From: Odontocerum albicorne
Taxonomy: Eukaryota > Arthropoda > Insecta > Trichoptera > Odontoceridae
Length of the DNA: 64,000 nt
Assembly: GCA_949825065.1 (NCBI GenBank)
Contig: OX463838.1
Span: 7,108,251-7,172,250, forward strand
Direction of reading: 5' to 3'
Part shown: positions 33,041 through 44,030 of the stretch, piece by piece
Numbering within the stretch: position 1 is the stretch's first letter
Layout of the letters: each line of letters begins with the position of its first letter
Translations under genes and position numbers: made by a program
Notes under the pieces: generated by a model
What the model saw: the letters and a program-made list of their open reading frames with translations, nothing else
Databases searched by the model: none
Told to the model about the DNA's origin: nothing

Positions 33041-33680
33041 TAACCTGAGATATCATCACTTCATACCAGACGGAGCTGAACTGGTTGAATGTGAGAAATA
33101 GACGCAAATTTTGCATACTGCCACTGTTGTATAATATCCCTAACTGTCCTGCCGCCCACTTTTGTCTCGCTGAAAATATTCAGCTTCTTTCCGATCATGG
33201 TCTTGAACAACGCTCGAAAATATATTGTTTATTAGCTTGCACAGTTCACTGCTTTTCTTTATTTACGTCGTCCTTTACTTTTCATGCAGTGAGACTCTGA
33301 AATCAATTACAACGCAATCTTAGACTAGCTCCATCATTGGCATGTTTTAAAAAGCTACTGAATAACTAAGTAATATAACTGTTTCATTACAGATAATTTT
33401 TTTCTCCTTATTTCTTTTTCCTAAAGATTGATTATACGAGTATATCATTTTTTTTCCTAAGATTGATTATACGAGTATATCACTTTTTTCCTAAGATTGA
33501 TTATACGAGTATATCACTTTTTTTCCTAAGATTGATTATACGAGTAAATCACTTTTTTTCCTAAGATTGATTATACGAGTATATCTCTTTTATTTTTACT
33601 GTGGATATTGTTCATAAATTTTGTAAAGGTTAATAATCATTTAAATATTTTTTGCGATCATATAACTTACTTTATTTATT
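33041..33680 (+). mobile_element. LINE family 1, copy D, 5' part (split by a PLE)
   Basis: The RT C-terminus is partly open at 33085-33300 (NVRNRRKFCILPLLYNIPNC, SDHGLEQRSKIYCLL, FTSSFTFHAVRL), followed by the 3' UTR. The UTR contains a 35-bp tandem expansion (33421-33590) and is interrupted after TTACTTTATTTATT at 33680. The remaining LINE sequence continues at 34461. Confidence 0.85.
33421..33590. repeat. 35-bp minisatellite inside the LINE 3' UTR, five copies
   Basis: CCTAAGATTGATTATACGAG then TATATCACTTTTTTT recurs with starts about 35 bp apart (GATTGATTATACGAG at 33426, 33461, 33495, 33530 and 33565). The unit corresponds to the single LINE UTR segment GATTGATGATATCTCACTTT in other copies. 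Confidence 0.92.
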
Positions 33681-34460
33681 ATAATTTGTAATTTATTTTT
33701 AACAAACACTGTTTATTCCACTTTTTTGTGACGGTATAACCCTACCGGTTTCAAGGCTTTCACTTCATCTTCAGGGGAGGCTTGTTTGCGCTCCCCTGAA
33801 GATGAGGTGAAAGCCTTGAAACCGGTAGGGTTATACCGTCACAAAAAAGTGGAATAAACAGTGTTTGTCAAAAATAAATTACAATGTCTTTAAACCTCCA
33901 CAACGTTAATGCCTTAACTATAAACAACATATTATAATTTGTTTTATCAAACACTGTTTATTCCACTTTTTGTAACGGTATAACCCGTAGCGGTATAACC
34001 GTACCGGTTTCAAGACTTTCACCCCATCATCGGGGGAGTACAAACAAGACTGAACTGGTACTGAGATACACGCTTCTAACGGTAAACATTAGAGTTAGGG
34101 ACTGGGGGTGGAGGGAAGGATGGAAGAACCTCGGCGAGTAGCGAACCGATTCTTGGTATATATGTGTTTGCTAGATGTTCGCCTCGATGCACTGATTTAG
34201 AAATTTCTAGGGTCCATAAGCTGTCCAATTTATTTCCGTTTCTACTGATATGTAAACATTTGGCGTCATCGATAGAAAATGTATGATTTTCACGGTGACA
34301 ATGATTAACCATTTCAGAATAAATTAGAGGATTTGTTAAGGCGGATTTGTGTTCACGAAATTTCTTTTCAAAAGATCTTCCTGTCTTTCCTATATACAAA
34401 TTATCAGTCAGCACATAAAATTTTATACACCCCACTGTTGCTAAGCATTCCATTTTTGCC
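33681..34460 (-). mobile_element. Penelope-like element inserted into LINE copy D
   Basis: From right to left: a 5'-truncated PLE coding region (34460-34076), its 3' terminus (about 34050-33935), the conserved outer flank TTATAGTTAAGGCATTAACG, and then a head-to-head pair of further termini (33905-33684). LINE sequence abuts on both sides (TTACTTTATTTATT before, ACTTTTGTCTCGGTGGTTGG after), showing the PLE landed inside the LINE. A ribozyme-like segment is complete at 33796-33840. Confidence 0.88.
34076..34460 (-). pseudogene. PLE GIY-YIG endonuclease, frameshifted
   Basis: Homologous to the open copy at 16 kb. The GIY strand (GMLSNSGVYKILCAD) is in one frame and the YIG strand (NLYIGKTGRSFEKKFREHKS) in another, because 2 bp are missing between them near 34410. 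The remainder is open: NHCHRENHTFSIDDAKCLHI, then LDSLWTLEISKSVHRGEHLA, ending PNSNVYR at a TAG. The catalytic Arg and Glu positions are kept, but the adjacent Ala-Leu of the 16-kb copy (LEALEI) reads WTLEI. Confidence 0.83.
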
Positions 34461-34547
34461 ACTTTTGTCTCGGTGGTTGGAAGAGATTGCCACCTGGCAT
34501 TGAACACGCCAGTTTGCTTTACAATGAAGTGTTAAAGAAATAAAAAG
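34461..34547 (+). mobile_element. LINE family 1, copy D, 3' part
   Basis: The LINE resumes with GGTGGTTGGAAGAGATTGCC, CACGCCAGTTTGCTTTACAA and AGTGTTAAAGAAATAAAA, completing the 3' end interrupted at 33680. Confidence 0.82.
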
Positions 34548-34575
34548 AAACGAGTGACTCAAAACCAAGAACATC

Positions 34576-34665
34576 TGTGGCATAGGTAGCAAGACGCCTG
34601 TCTTCTACTCTGGGGGGTGTGGGTTTAATTCCCGTTTGAGACTTGTTTTTCTTATGAAGGATTCA
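34576..34665 (+). mobile_element. tRNA-derived SINE head
   Basis: A box TGTGGCATAGGTAGCAAGAC, then GCCTGTCTTCTACTCTGG, then B box GTGGGTTTAATTCCCG about 50 bp downstream. The head aligns with the SINE at 8651. Confidence 0.62.
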
Positions 34666-35871
34666 ATTCGAGTTTTTAATTAAAGCCTCTTTAAAAACTG
34701 TATAGTTAGTTAGAAGGGTCATTTCATGACAATAAGCTCCTCAGGTTGGGTTGTATACTACGAAACAGTAATATAAGAGCCCCGACTTTGTATTATTCAT
34801 GTACACTTATTGTTCGTGTAATGAAGTAAAAAAACTATTGGATAAACAATATTTTTAATATAATTTAAGGATTATTCAATTTGATAAACATTATTTGATC
34901 ACAAAGAGCTTCACGTGTAAAAATGGGAGATGAGAAACTAAAGATTAATGATAAACGTGCAGTGTATAAATGCAAATCCCAATAAAAAGATAAGTATCAA
35001 ATGGGCATATAGAAGTGATGATTTAAAAATGGACCATTATATTGTAATAACTGAGATAGATAACTTTCAGAAATGGTAATCTTAAGCTAAGAAACCTGCC
35101 TGAGGCGAAATTATTTCGTATAAAAAGTTGCAAAGTGTTAAGCGGAAGAACTCCATAGAACGATTGAAAATAGGTATTTTTCAGGAATGGAATTTTTAAT
35201 CTAAGAAATCAGCATTATGTAAAATGATTTTGTATGAAAAGCTGCAAAGTGTTCAAGAATTATATAGAACGATTGAATCGAGAATGAATGAAAGTATGGA
35301 GACCTTAATATAGAAGAAGCATGGATAGTCGTGAAAAAAATATTTTGTTCAACTGCAAATAAAGTGCGTGGAACTAATCGGGTGGAAGAAAAAAGGGTGT
35401 TGCATGGTGAGGTGAGGATTTAAGAGAGAACGTCAAGGGGGAAAACCCAGCATCTTGAGCTTGTAGAAGCAAGATAAAAAAATAATATGAATTTGGAAAG
35501 TAGCCTGAGAAAGTACAATTAGTGTAAGACAAATACGAAAGCAATAGTTGTGGCTAGAAAGAGAGAAATAATGTAAGTTAGAATCTATGAGTAAGACACG
35601 ATATCCAAATTCTCTGGAAGGAAGTAAAGAAAACTAATGGAAACTCGAATGTGTGAGGAATATGTAGAGTGGAGGACAAAAATTAATCTTGATAACAGAG
35701 CCCCTGAGTATATTGCATATGGAAGAAACGGATTTGATTCAATTCTTGAAAACTGTAGTGTTTCATGGCAGCCTTTGCATCAAAAGAAATGTATACAAGC
35801 ACAATAATCTCACGCCTCGTGACAGTTTTCCTCGGTGTTATATTTTTATTCTTCTTCTTCCTAGTGTCACG
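34666..35871. other. no gene seen; purine-rich decayed region
   Basis: From about 35100 the plus strand is unusually rich in GAA/AAG words with scattered short frames, as in decayed retroelement coding sequence, but no motif could be read. The frame at 35689-36051 is antisense to the LINE fragment at 35872. Confidence 0.4.
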
Positions 35872-36390
35872 TCAGGTCCCTCCAACATTGAATATCACCT
35901 GATAGTAGGCATCTTTATCCCCAGCAGTCCGAAAAAGATCCCCAACGCTCTTTATACCAGTTCAATCACGTATATTGCGGAGCCAGAAGATTTGCCTCCT
36001 GCCAACAACTCTTTGACCCTCTATTTTGCCTTGGATGATCAGGTGCAGTAATTTGTACTTTGCTCCTCTAAGTATGACCCAAGTAGGATACCTTTCGGAT
36101 TTTAATATTAGTCAGCAACTCTCTATCAACTTTGGCTCTTTGAAGAGCCCTTGAGATGCTGACCATATCCGTCCAAGGTATCCGTAGCATTCTCCGGTAC
36201 ATCCAAATTTCGAATGCTTCCAGTCGGTTCATACTACCAATTTTGAGGGTCCATGATTCCACTTCATGTATTAACACTGACCAAACAGTAGCATTTGACT
36301 AACCGTTGTCGAAAATTCAAGTTTAGATTATCATCGCAGAATACGCTTCTCATTTTATTAAAAGCTGCACGAATGAATTGAATTCTGCAC
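35872..36390 (-). mobile_element. LINE family 2 (RTE-like) C-terminal region
   Basis: Minus-strand translation in order: AAFNKMRSVFCDDNLNLNFR, QRLVKCYCLVSVNT-SGIMD, then (36277-36068) MNRLEAFEIWMYRRMLRIPW, TDMVSISRALQRAKVDRELL, KIRKVSYLGH. After a frame change it reads IQGKIEGQRVVGRRQIFWLR, then NIRD and stop at 35872-35874. This is the standard C-terminal block of RTE-type LINEs (LYGxETWTL...NRLEAFExWxYRRMLxIxWTD...RELLxxIKxRKxxYLGHI...GKIEGxRxxGRRxxxWLxNxRDW). Frameshifts and stops show it is dead. Confidence 0.85.
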
Positions 36391-37007
36391 TAGACTTCGG
36401 TTTATTTTTATAGCATCCTTTAATTTGTGCATTAATGACGTATACTTCTCGAAAGAAATTAATGTGATTTTTTCTTTGAAAACAATAAGACAAAATTCCC
36501 TGACAATAAAAAAGAATTGATATAATATATTTTTTGGACTTATGTTACCTTATGCATTTTGGGTCTTGGAGTTCTCACACGGCACCACTCCACTGAGTCT
36601 CTTTTCGACAGAGAATCATGATGCAAAATTAAAGTTTATCATCCGTGACAATTGGTTCAATTATTGCTTTTTCTTTTCCATCGTAGAGCATAAATATGGG
36701 AACAGCATTAAACAGACGAGTATCTTTGGACATCACATAATTATTTGGGCATCCATCTTACGTTCGGCTTATTCATGCTAAGATGATCGTGTAGAATTGG
36801 AAGCCATAAAGTTTTGGAAAGCCTAAAACCTTGCTTTAAGCGTCTTGATTTTAGTCTCACTTGTAACATTTGCAATTCTATATCTCGCAATTCGTTTCCT
36901 GAATATAATATCTTAAGATTTCGTTCAGCATTGTTTCCCATCAAACAGTAATGTTTGATTTGATCATTTCTCACTTTATCAAACATTGCAATGACTCATT
37001 TTACGTT
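36391..37007. other. unrecognised open frame (minus, 36741-36986) and flanks
   Basis: The 81-codon minus-strand frame reads MFDKVRNDQIKHYCLMGNNA, ERNLKILYSGNELRDIELQM, LQVRLKSRRLKQGFRLSKTL and PNVRWMPK. Its composition is more protein-like than neighbouring chance frames. After its stop, coding-like words continue (FMLYDGKEKAIIEPIVTDD, about 36690-36635). I recognise no family; it may be a decayed transposon or host gene piece. Confidence 0.35.
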
Positions 37008-37011
37008 TTAA

Positions 37012-37638
37012 CCCTTCCCTTACGGTGATAAAAATGAAACGCGTGTTCCGGTGTTGGGTAGTGAGTACGCGATCAAAAATTTGCGATTTTAAATCGGAAA
37101 AATAAGAACATTCATAGATAATCCCCTTAATTAATTATAATTGAAGTTAAAAATTATAATAATTGAGATTTATTTGCTGAAAACATTAAAAAACCATCTG
37201 GCAACGCTCACGGAACGGGCGTAGATCTAGTCTCGTTGCCAGCTCAACAGCTACTGCGGCGCGGCAGGGTTGGTGGCTAACTCGGGCGTGGCTTACACTT
37301 GCGAGGTTGAGACAATTGCGCTCCTCGCTATTCAGTGACGTATGCAAAAGTGAGATGCGAATATAGTGTCGCGCTTCCCGCATACTTTTCACCTATCGTC
37401 AAGACCCAAGATCGAGGCACTCACAGCGTTTAAATGCGAATTTGTTTCCGATATTCAGAAAATACTTACGATGTAGTCGATAAATTCTGATTATTATTAA
37501 TATTATTTTTTAAATCAATGCGTAAATATATTATGGAGGAATACCTAAAATCTTAACCTTGTATTTATTATATTTATAGAGATATTGATGGTTATTTGAA
37601 GCAACGTATAGAATATACCCAACACCGGGAAGGAAAGG
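37012..37638. mobile_element. TTAA-flanked element, subfamily II (copy 1)
   Basis: TTAA at 37008-37011 and 37639-37642. The left end is CCCTTCCCTTACGGTG and the right end, complemented, CCTTTCCTTCCCGGTGTTGG. CCGGTGTTGGGTA occurs near both ends as a subterminal repeat. Inverted relative to its close relative at 53110-53740. A GC-rich interior contains a minus frame ending LDLRPFRERCQMVF; the 53-kb copy ends a frame with LDVRPFRKRCQMVF. Confidence 0.88.
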
Positions 37639-37642
37639 TTAA

Positions 37643-38214
37643 AGTATCTGTTAACAAGAACCAAATAAAATATTTTTTCAATTATTAACACGAAAATTGT
37701 TTACTCCAGATTTTTTTATACGCAGCTCTCCAGCAAGCGTCGAAATATTTGGAGAAAATAAATGTTCCCATACAAACTCTGCACCTCGGTTCCGTACCCA
37801 AATACAGTAATGAATATTGAAAAATATGGACCCAGGTCTATATGGGTCACAATGCGGCTGCTTGGGGACGAATCGCGCGCTTCTGGATGCATAAATAAAT
37901 TATATTATTCAGGGGGATTTCCTTTCATGGCCGTGCTACCTCCAACCCTCAAACCAGCTCAAAAGGGTGGTGTTAGCGACACTAAAAATGTTTAACTAAC
38001 ACACATTGTTTCTGTTGTCACCTCCGTGAAACAAGAAAAATCGATATATTTGAAGGAAGCTAAATTGTGTTTCGTAGTCTATAAAAATTGTGGATTTATG
38101 ACGTGTATTGAGGTTAAAGGGCAATTGTGTGCCTTATTCCAAATATTTTACTACAGTGGTAATATTCAATTAATACGATAGAAACAATTGTTTGTTGGGC
38201 CAAACACTTGTTTG
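37643..38214. other. no gene seen
   Basis: A GC-richer patch at about 37770-37970 holds a 77-codon plus-strand frame (37762-37995) with no recognised motif. The rest is AT-rich. Confidence 0.4.
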
Positions 38215-38264
38215 TTCCCTCTTTTGTTACAACAAATACTTGTTCGTTGTAACCAAAGAGGGAA
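38215..38264. repeat. 19-bp hairpin, one mismatch
   Basis: TTCCCTCTTTTGTTACAAC (38215-38233) pairs with GTTGTAACCAAAGAGGGAA (38246-38264); the loop is 12 nt. Confidence 0.85.
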
Positions 38265-38517
38265 AAGTATCTTCAATTTATACCCAAGCACGAAAAATAC
38301 ACTTCTTTCTCATTTTAAGTGATAAACTGAAAACAATAAATTAAAAGAAATCTAACGGATAATGAAGCTGAGTTGGTTTCAGTCTTGATAGACCGAATGT
38401 TAATGTACTCGTATATTTATCCCATTCATTCTTTCTCAAAAATACTTGCACGCTCTTGAAGTATGAGAGTGTTGGTGCCTCTTCGCGTGTCAATACGTGC
38501 AATGAATACTGCTACTT

Positions 38518-39020
38518 TAATGTTTCCTTTGTCTCGAAGCCCGAACGCTGGGTTATTGGGTTGAAGACAGTAAATTCTCTCGGCCACGCTTTTTAATATA
38601 TACGAATCACCGATAAAGATATGTTGAAGAGTACCACATGAAAAAAGAATGCTTTAGTATATAAAAAAATACGATTCAAGAGGTGTCAATACTAAATTGT
38701 ATTTTCTCTCCATTTCGAAAATAAAATAATTTTATAAAAATTTCATATTGAATCCTCAGCACCGCAAGTTCAATGCTTCCATTGGATGTAAGCCCGAAGA
38801 TTCGGTTATCGAGTCGAAGGTAGTATTGTCTCTCGGCCACGCGGTTTAATATATACGAATAACTAATTTGAACATTTTAAAGAGTGTCATACGATAGAAG
38901 AAGTCTTAAGTAACATATATAACAAAAACTATGATTCAAAAGGTTTGAAATTAAATTGTTTTTTCTCTCAATTTCGAGACTAAAATAATTTATTAAAAAT
39001 TTAATTTTAATTCTTGGTTC
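38518..39020 (-). repeat. diverged 253-bp tandem duplication with tRNA-like start
   Basis: CTCTCGGCCACGC at 38577 recurs at 38830, followed in both by TTTAATATATACGAAT, an ATTCAA-AGGT stretch, TTTTCTCTC-ATTTCGA and TAAAATAATTT. On the minus strand each copy begins GCGTGGCCGAGAGA and has CTTCGGGCTT or GTTCGGGCTTCGAGA 35-45 bp on, like the A and B boxes of a tRNA-Ser/Leu. This looks like a SINE duplicated in tandem. Confidence 0.6.
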
Positions 39021-39740
39021 TGATGTTGACATAACAGATGTTTGCCATTTGACATTTGCTAAAGTAATGCTAAAATTTTGAAATTGTTGCCATATTTGGA
39101 AGGGTCCGTGTGACTTACGTCTACTGAGGGTTTTTCTTTGTTCAGCGAACAAAAGCGTGGACCCTTATCAAAACAAGCTCTCTGTCTCCCTAAATAATAA
39201 ATCTTTTCAAAACTAGCTCATCCAAGCCATTATCTTAACCAAAATAGAAGTATTATCTCTACTCTTATTTAAAGTTAACATTTTTGTGACTTTTATCGCA
39301 TGAAAATTTACTGAATATTTTTAAAACACATCTATCAATCACGCATTATCTTACCTTCGGAATTGAAAATAATGAAGTCGTTACAACAAATTATTTGATC
39401 ACTTCTGCATTGTGAGACTATGTAGACTGGGCAACCGATATGGGCATTGTATGGACTTTCACAAGACTACGTAGAAGAGGAAAGAAAAATAAGTTGTTCT
39501 TGCCGAGATGAATTTAGTAAATAATATGACCCTGTCTTATTTCGCCTCGTTGTCGAGGATCTCCTCACAAATCCAACATCAATTCAGTTGGAAAATGAAA
39601 CTGAGCCGTATAGTTTATTTTTCTCTCCTTTAAGTAAGTGAACTGTTACACACCAGAAAATTTACTAGCCACACTGCCGTACTGGATCCGATGACACAGC
39701 GAAGTGAGATATCAGAGTATCCGGCATGTTATTTTCCTTT
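39021..39740. other. no gene seen
   Basis: AT-rich sequence without recognised elements. Confidence 0.55.
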
Positions 39741-41290
39741 TTTTTTTAAGAATAGATATACTGATATGGCTCTATTCCACATTATTGAACGAATATGCTT
39801 GGATATTACACCTTAAACCCTTAACACAGAAACACATACTGCAGGTTTTTAAGTACAGATATACTGATATGGCTCTATCCTTCATTATTGAACGAATATG
39901 CTTGGATATTACACCTTAAGCCCTTAACACTGAAACACATACTGCATGTTTTTAAGAATAGCTATACTGATATGGCTCTATCCCACATTATTGAACGAAT
40001 ATGCTTGGGTATTACACCTTAAGCCCTTAACACAGAAATACATATTGCAGGTTTTTAAGAAAAGATATACTGATATGGCTCTATCCCACATTATTGAACG
40101 AATATGCTTGGGTATTATATTTTAAGCCCTTAACACAGAAACACATACTGCAGGTTTTTAAGAATAGATATACTGATATGGCTCTATCCCACATTATTGA
40201 ACGAATATGCTTGGATATTACACCTTAAGCCCTTAACACAGAAATACATATTGCAGGTTTTTAAGAAAAGATATACTGATATGGCTCTATCCCACATTAT
40301 TGAACGAATATGCTTGGGTATTATATTTTAAGCCCTTACCACAGAAACACATACTGCAGGTTTTTAAGAATAGCTATACTGATATGGCTCTATCCCACAT
40401 TATTGAACGAATATGCTTGGGTATTACACCTTAAGCCCTTAACACAGAAATACATATTGCAGGTTTTTAAGAAAAGATATACTGATATGGCTCTATCCCA
40501 CATTATTGAACGAATATGCTTGGGTATTATATTTTAAGCCCTTAACACAGAAACACATACTGCAGGTTTTTAAGAATAGATATACTGATATGGCTCTATC
40601 CCACATTATTGAACGAATATGCTTGGGTATTATATTTTAAGCCCTTAACACAGAAACACATACTGCAGGTTTTTAAGAATAGATATACTGATATGGCTCT
40701 ATCCCACATTATTGAACGAATATGCTTGGATATTACACCTTAAACCCTTAACACAGAAACACATACTGCAGGTTTTTAAGAATAGATATACTGATATGGC
40801 TCTATCCCACATTATTGAACGAATATGCTTGGATATTACACCTTAAGCCCTTAACACAGAAACACATACTGCAGGTTTTTAAGAAAAGATATACTGATAT
40901 GGCTCTATCCCACATTATTGAACGAATATGCTCGGGTATTACACCTTAAGCCCTTAACACAGAAACACATACTGCAGGTTTTTAAGAATAGATATACTGA
41001 TATGGCTCTATCCCACATTATTGAACGAATATGCTTGGATATTACACCTTAATAAGCCCTTAACACAGAAACACAAACTGCAGGTTTTTAAGAATAGATA
41101 TACTGATATGGCTCTATCCCACATTATTGAACGAATATGCTTGGGTATTATATTTTAAGCCCTTAACACAGAAACACATACTGCAGGTTTTTAAGAATAG
41201 ATATACTGATATGGCTCTATCCCATATTATTGAACGAATATGCTTGGATATTATACCTTAAGCCCTTAACACAGAAACACATACTGCTGG
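39741..41290. repeat. 103-bp satellite array, 15 units with dimer substructure
   Basis: CTGATATGGCTCTAT recurs every 103 bp from 39761 to 41206 (15 units; unit 13 carries an extra ATA). Each unit also contains TTATTGAACGAATATGCTTG and CTTAACACAGAAACACATAC. Variant positions alternate in pairs: units with CATATTGCAG are followed by AAGAAAAGATA units with GGGTATTATATTTT (units 3-4, 5-6, 7-8), giving a 206-bp higher-order period. Frames across it at 39704 and 40310 come from the repeat and are not genes. Confidence 0.95.
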
Positions 41291-41770
41291 TTTCCCAAAA
41301 AATGATTATAAAACTAATTAATAAACTTCCTGCCCTATAGTCCACAGTGGAGCTTTTCAGGGAGTATCGGGTCCTAAACGTAGCCAATTTACAATTAATA
41401 TCCAAAAGTTAACGACGAGATCCAGTTATATCTAAATAAGTATGTTCGTCAATTTTTTTTTTAAGATTATATTTTTTAATTCAGTATTACGGAATCGAAA
41501 TCCTGTGACGCGGTGTCGTAGTCAGCCTTCAAATGGACATATTATGTGTTCAACAATCATACCGCTTGGTCTTCAGAATGGATACTACAGAATGGCGATA
41601 GAAAGTATTATTGTTTGCAGCCCGCATCTTCGATATTTGAGTCACTGTATAATTGTATTACATTACTGTAGGTCTTACTTCACTGATATCAAATCGACAG
41701 CTATTTTATGAAAAAGCTGTAATTATTTAAATGATGTCACTTTTTAGCAGTTTAGCTGGTGCTTCTTATT
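41291..41770. other. no gene seen
   Basis: AT-rich. An 89-codon plus-strand frame at 41442-41711 shows no motif. Confidence 0.5.
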
Positions 41771-42192
41771 TGAAGAGATGATGATAGTAGTTGTTGGTAA
41801 ATAAATAAAATACGTTAAATCGCAATGCGGAAGGAGAGAGTGAATGAATGTTTTATTTATCAGTATGTGGGTATTTATAACATTTCAGAATGGGCGCGGA
41901 AGTGCGCCCGCGATATATATTAATCTCGCTTCTGTGCGTGCAGAAATGGTCAATTGAAGTGTAGTAGATATCGTAAAAAGTATTGTGGGTAATAATCTGT
42001 TTACGGAACCGGCGAGACAGCGTGATGCGTTCTCTTTCTATTATGGAATGCGGCGCGATGTCCGGCCGCGTCAATGTTTTGGTATGTGACCTTCGGACTG
42101 TAAAATATAATTCATCGAGGTATCCAAAGGTCGTTTCGTCGGTCGTTGACCGTATGTGTTGACAATATTCAGCGACGACCGTGGTTCCCACA
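41771..42192 (-). mobile_element. solo-LTR-like repeat, copy 1
   Basis: Read on the minus strand it starts TGTGGGAACCACGGTCGTCG and ends past TTTATTTACCAACAAC. It includes a TATA-box-like GTTATAAATACCCACAT followed by AATAAA signals and CGCATTGCGATTTAACG. The order promoter then poly(A) signal, the TG start and occurrence as four dispersed copies (also 54305, 57152, 59849) fit solo LTRs. No target duplication was identified and no internal gag-pol region is present. Confidence 0.6.
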
Positions 42193-42245
42193 GCAGCATC
42201 ATAAGATACTCGTATCAAGTGTAAGTTTATAAATATTGTTCAAAT

Positions 42246-42905
42246 CTTATTTATTTAACACTTTTATTGCAAATAAAATCTGTCGGGCTTATTGCCGGGT
42301 GACAATCTCTACCAACCAACCAGACAGAAGTAAATGAATCAAGTTACGTGGTCGTATAAATCATTCGAATGACTATCCCATCCCCACGAAATCCATTAAC
42401 ACATACGTGAGCATATACCCATGAACCCCACAAAGACGGACAATCACCCGAACATTCTTTTTCATATAAAGTGAGATATCATCAATCAAAAGGAAAGGAA
42501 AGGATGGTGGAGAGGAAAGGAAAAGAAAAATCAGGAATGAAACATGTTATTTTACTGACTAGAAATTAAGAGTTTTTTCAGTCGCTTCTTAAAGCATGCC
42601 AAGGACGGAGCGAGACTTATATTGGTTTTTAACTAATTCCAAAGTCCCACTGCATGGACAGTAAAGGACGACGTAAAAAAAGAGGAGCGGTAAACTGAAA
42701 AATCCAATAGACAATCTCTGTTTGAGCGTAGCGCTAATCCATGATTGGAAAGACGCCGAAAATTTTCGAGAAGATAAGAGGGGCGACGGGACAGTTAAAA
42801 ATATTATACAATAGAGACAGTGTGTGAATTTGGCGTCTATTTCTAACATTCAACCACTTTAATGCCTTCTGGTATGAAGTGATCGTACTTTCGTAGGTTG
42901 AAAAT
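42246..42905 (-). mobile_element. LINE family 1, copy E
   Basis: A 5'-truncated copy on the minus strand. RT C-terminal coding is readable as WLNVRNRRQIHTLSLLYNIF, then NCPVAP, LSNHGLALRSNRDCLLDFSV, FTSSFTVHAVGLWN and ACFKKRLKKLLIS, with frame changes. The 3' UTR closely matches copy A. It ends with GGTTGGTAGAGATTGTCACC, then AATAAAAGTGTTAAATAAAT at 42246-42265. Confidence 0.85.
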
Positions 42906-44030
42906 AAATACACTGGAAAAGTTTAAAAAAACAGTATTTTATTACATCAAAAATGCTCTTGATAAAAAGGCTTTTAAATATTTTAAATTAAAAAGTCTTA
43001 GCATATCGAATAGCATGAAAAATTTTGTACATTAAAATTACTTAATATTTGATGTGTTTTTTATTAAAATTTTCAAGTGAAACTAACTCATCCTTAAATA
43101 CAATATGGGTTTTATTCCACATAGTTACGTGACTAGTTGCTTTTCATTGATCCAATAATGAATATTATTTTTCAATATAAAGAAACATAATCCACTACCC
43201 TTCAACTAATGTTATACAACAATGAAATGTTTTTATTTTATTTGATATATAATATAATAGAACGAACAAAGTATTAACCTGAATGTGAGAAAATTTCGTC
43301 CTCAATCAAAAAGGTAATATTATCCTGTAATATTAAGTGACATCGTCTGAAAGTGTTTCAGTTAACATATAATATATTACATTTGTTATGAATATACTGA
43401 AATTTGAACTTAGAAGTCATATACTCGTACTTAAAAACACTTAAATTATTTTTGGTTGCTGCTGTCTCCGGATGTCTAAAATATGTGATCTATTAAAAAA
43501 CACATGAGAATAGACAGTAAGGGTAAAAATTTAAAAAGCGTGTGTGTAGTCAGTCTTGACTAAATGAGAGACAAGAGCAGATACAACAAAAAACCAAATC
43601 TTTCCTCAGAACTAATGATACGAAAATCCTCAGACTCATTGCAACCAAACTCTTAAAGACAGGGCTAGAAACTCGTAAGTTGAAAATATTTTGAAATGGT
43701 ATTTCGTACGTGGATATTCATGAAATGTCTCCCAGGAAGAGCTTCAAAATGATGAAAATATAGCTGGAAGTCACCATATCAATAGAAGCAGGCAAAAAAT
43801 ATATATTACTAGTTTAATAAAGTCGATGGTTCGAAAATCATTTAAAGTTGTGTACAATGTACTTTTGACTACTTAACATATAAATAAAGATATTTTGGAA
43901 AAAAAACCATGTTCAATAAGTCGCAATCTCAAATCAACTTTGCAAAGATAACTCAATATCAAACGGTTTTTCAATACAATTTATAAAAAAATAACACAAG
44001 GCATTTTAAAATTGTTTATAATACATACAT
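42906..44030. other. no gene; weak LINE-like words near 43.6 kb
   Basis: On the plus strand about 43590-43670 reads TNDTKILRLIATKLLKT, distantly like the post-RT LINE motif at 18.9 kb (TTEMRTLRAIAGKTL). Too decayed to assign. The rest is AT-rich without features. Confidence 0.4.

Noticed and set aside
33421..33590. CRISPR-like array
   Set aside because: The 35-bp units are directly adjacent without unique spacers and derive from a LINE UTR; the genome is eukaryotic.
35689..36051. Plus-strand ORF of 120 codons
   Set aside because: Antisense to the RTE-like LINE ending at 35872-36390, whose minus-strand translation matches known motifs.
39704..40537. Two plus-strand ORFs of 71 and 75 codons
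   Set aside because: They lie in the 103-bp satellite and reflect the same unit translated repeatedly (YTDMALSHIIERICLGI); no independent support.
41853..42218. Minus-strand ORF of 121 codons
   Set aside because: Spans the LTR-like repeat; the frame is broken in the other three copies and has no retroelement motif.
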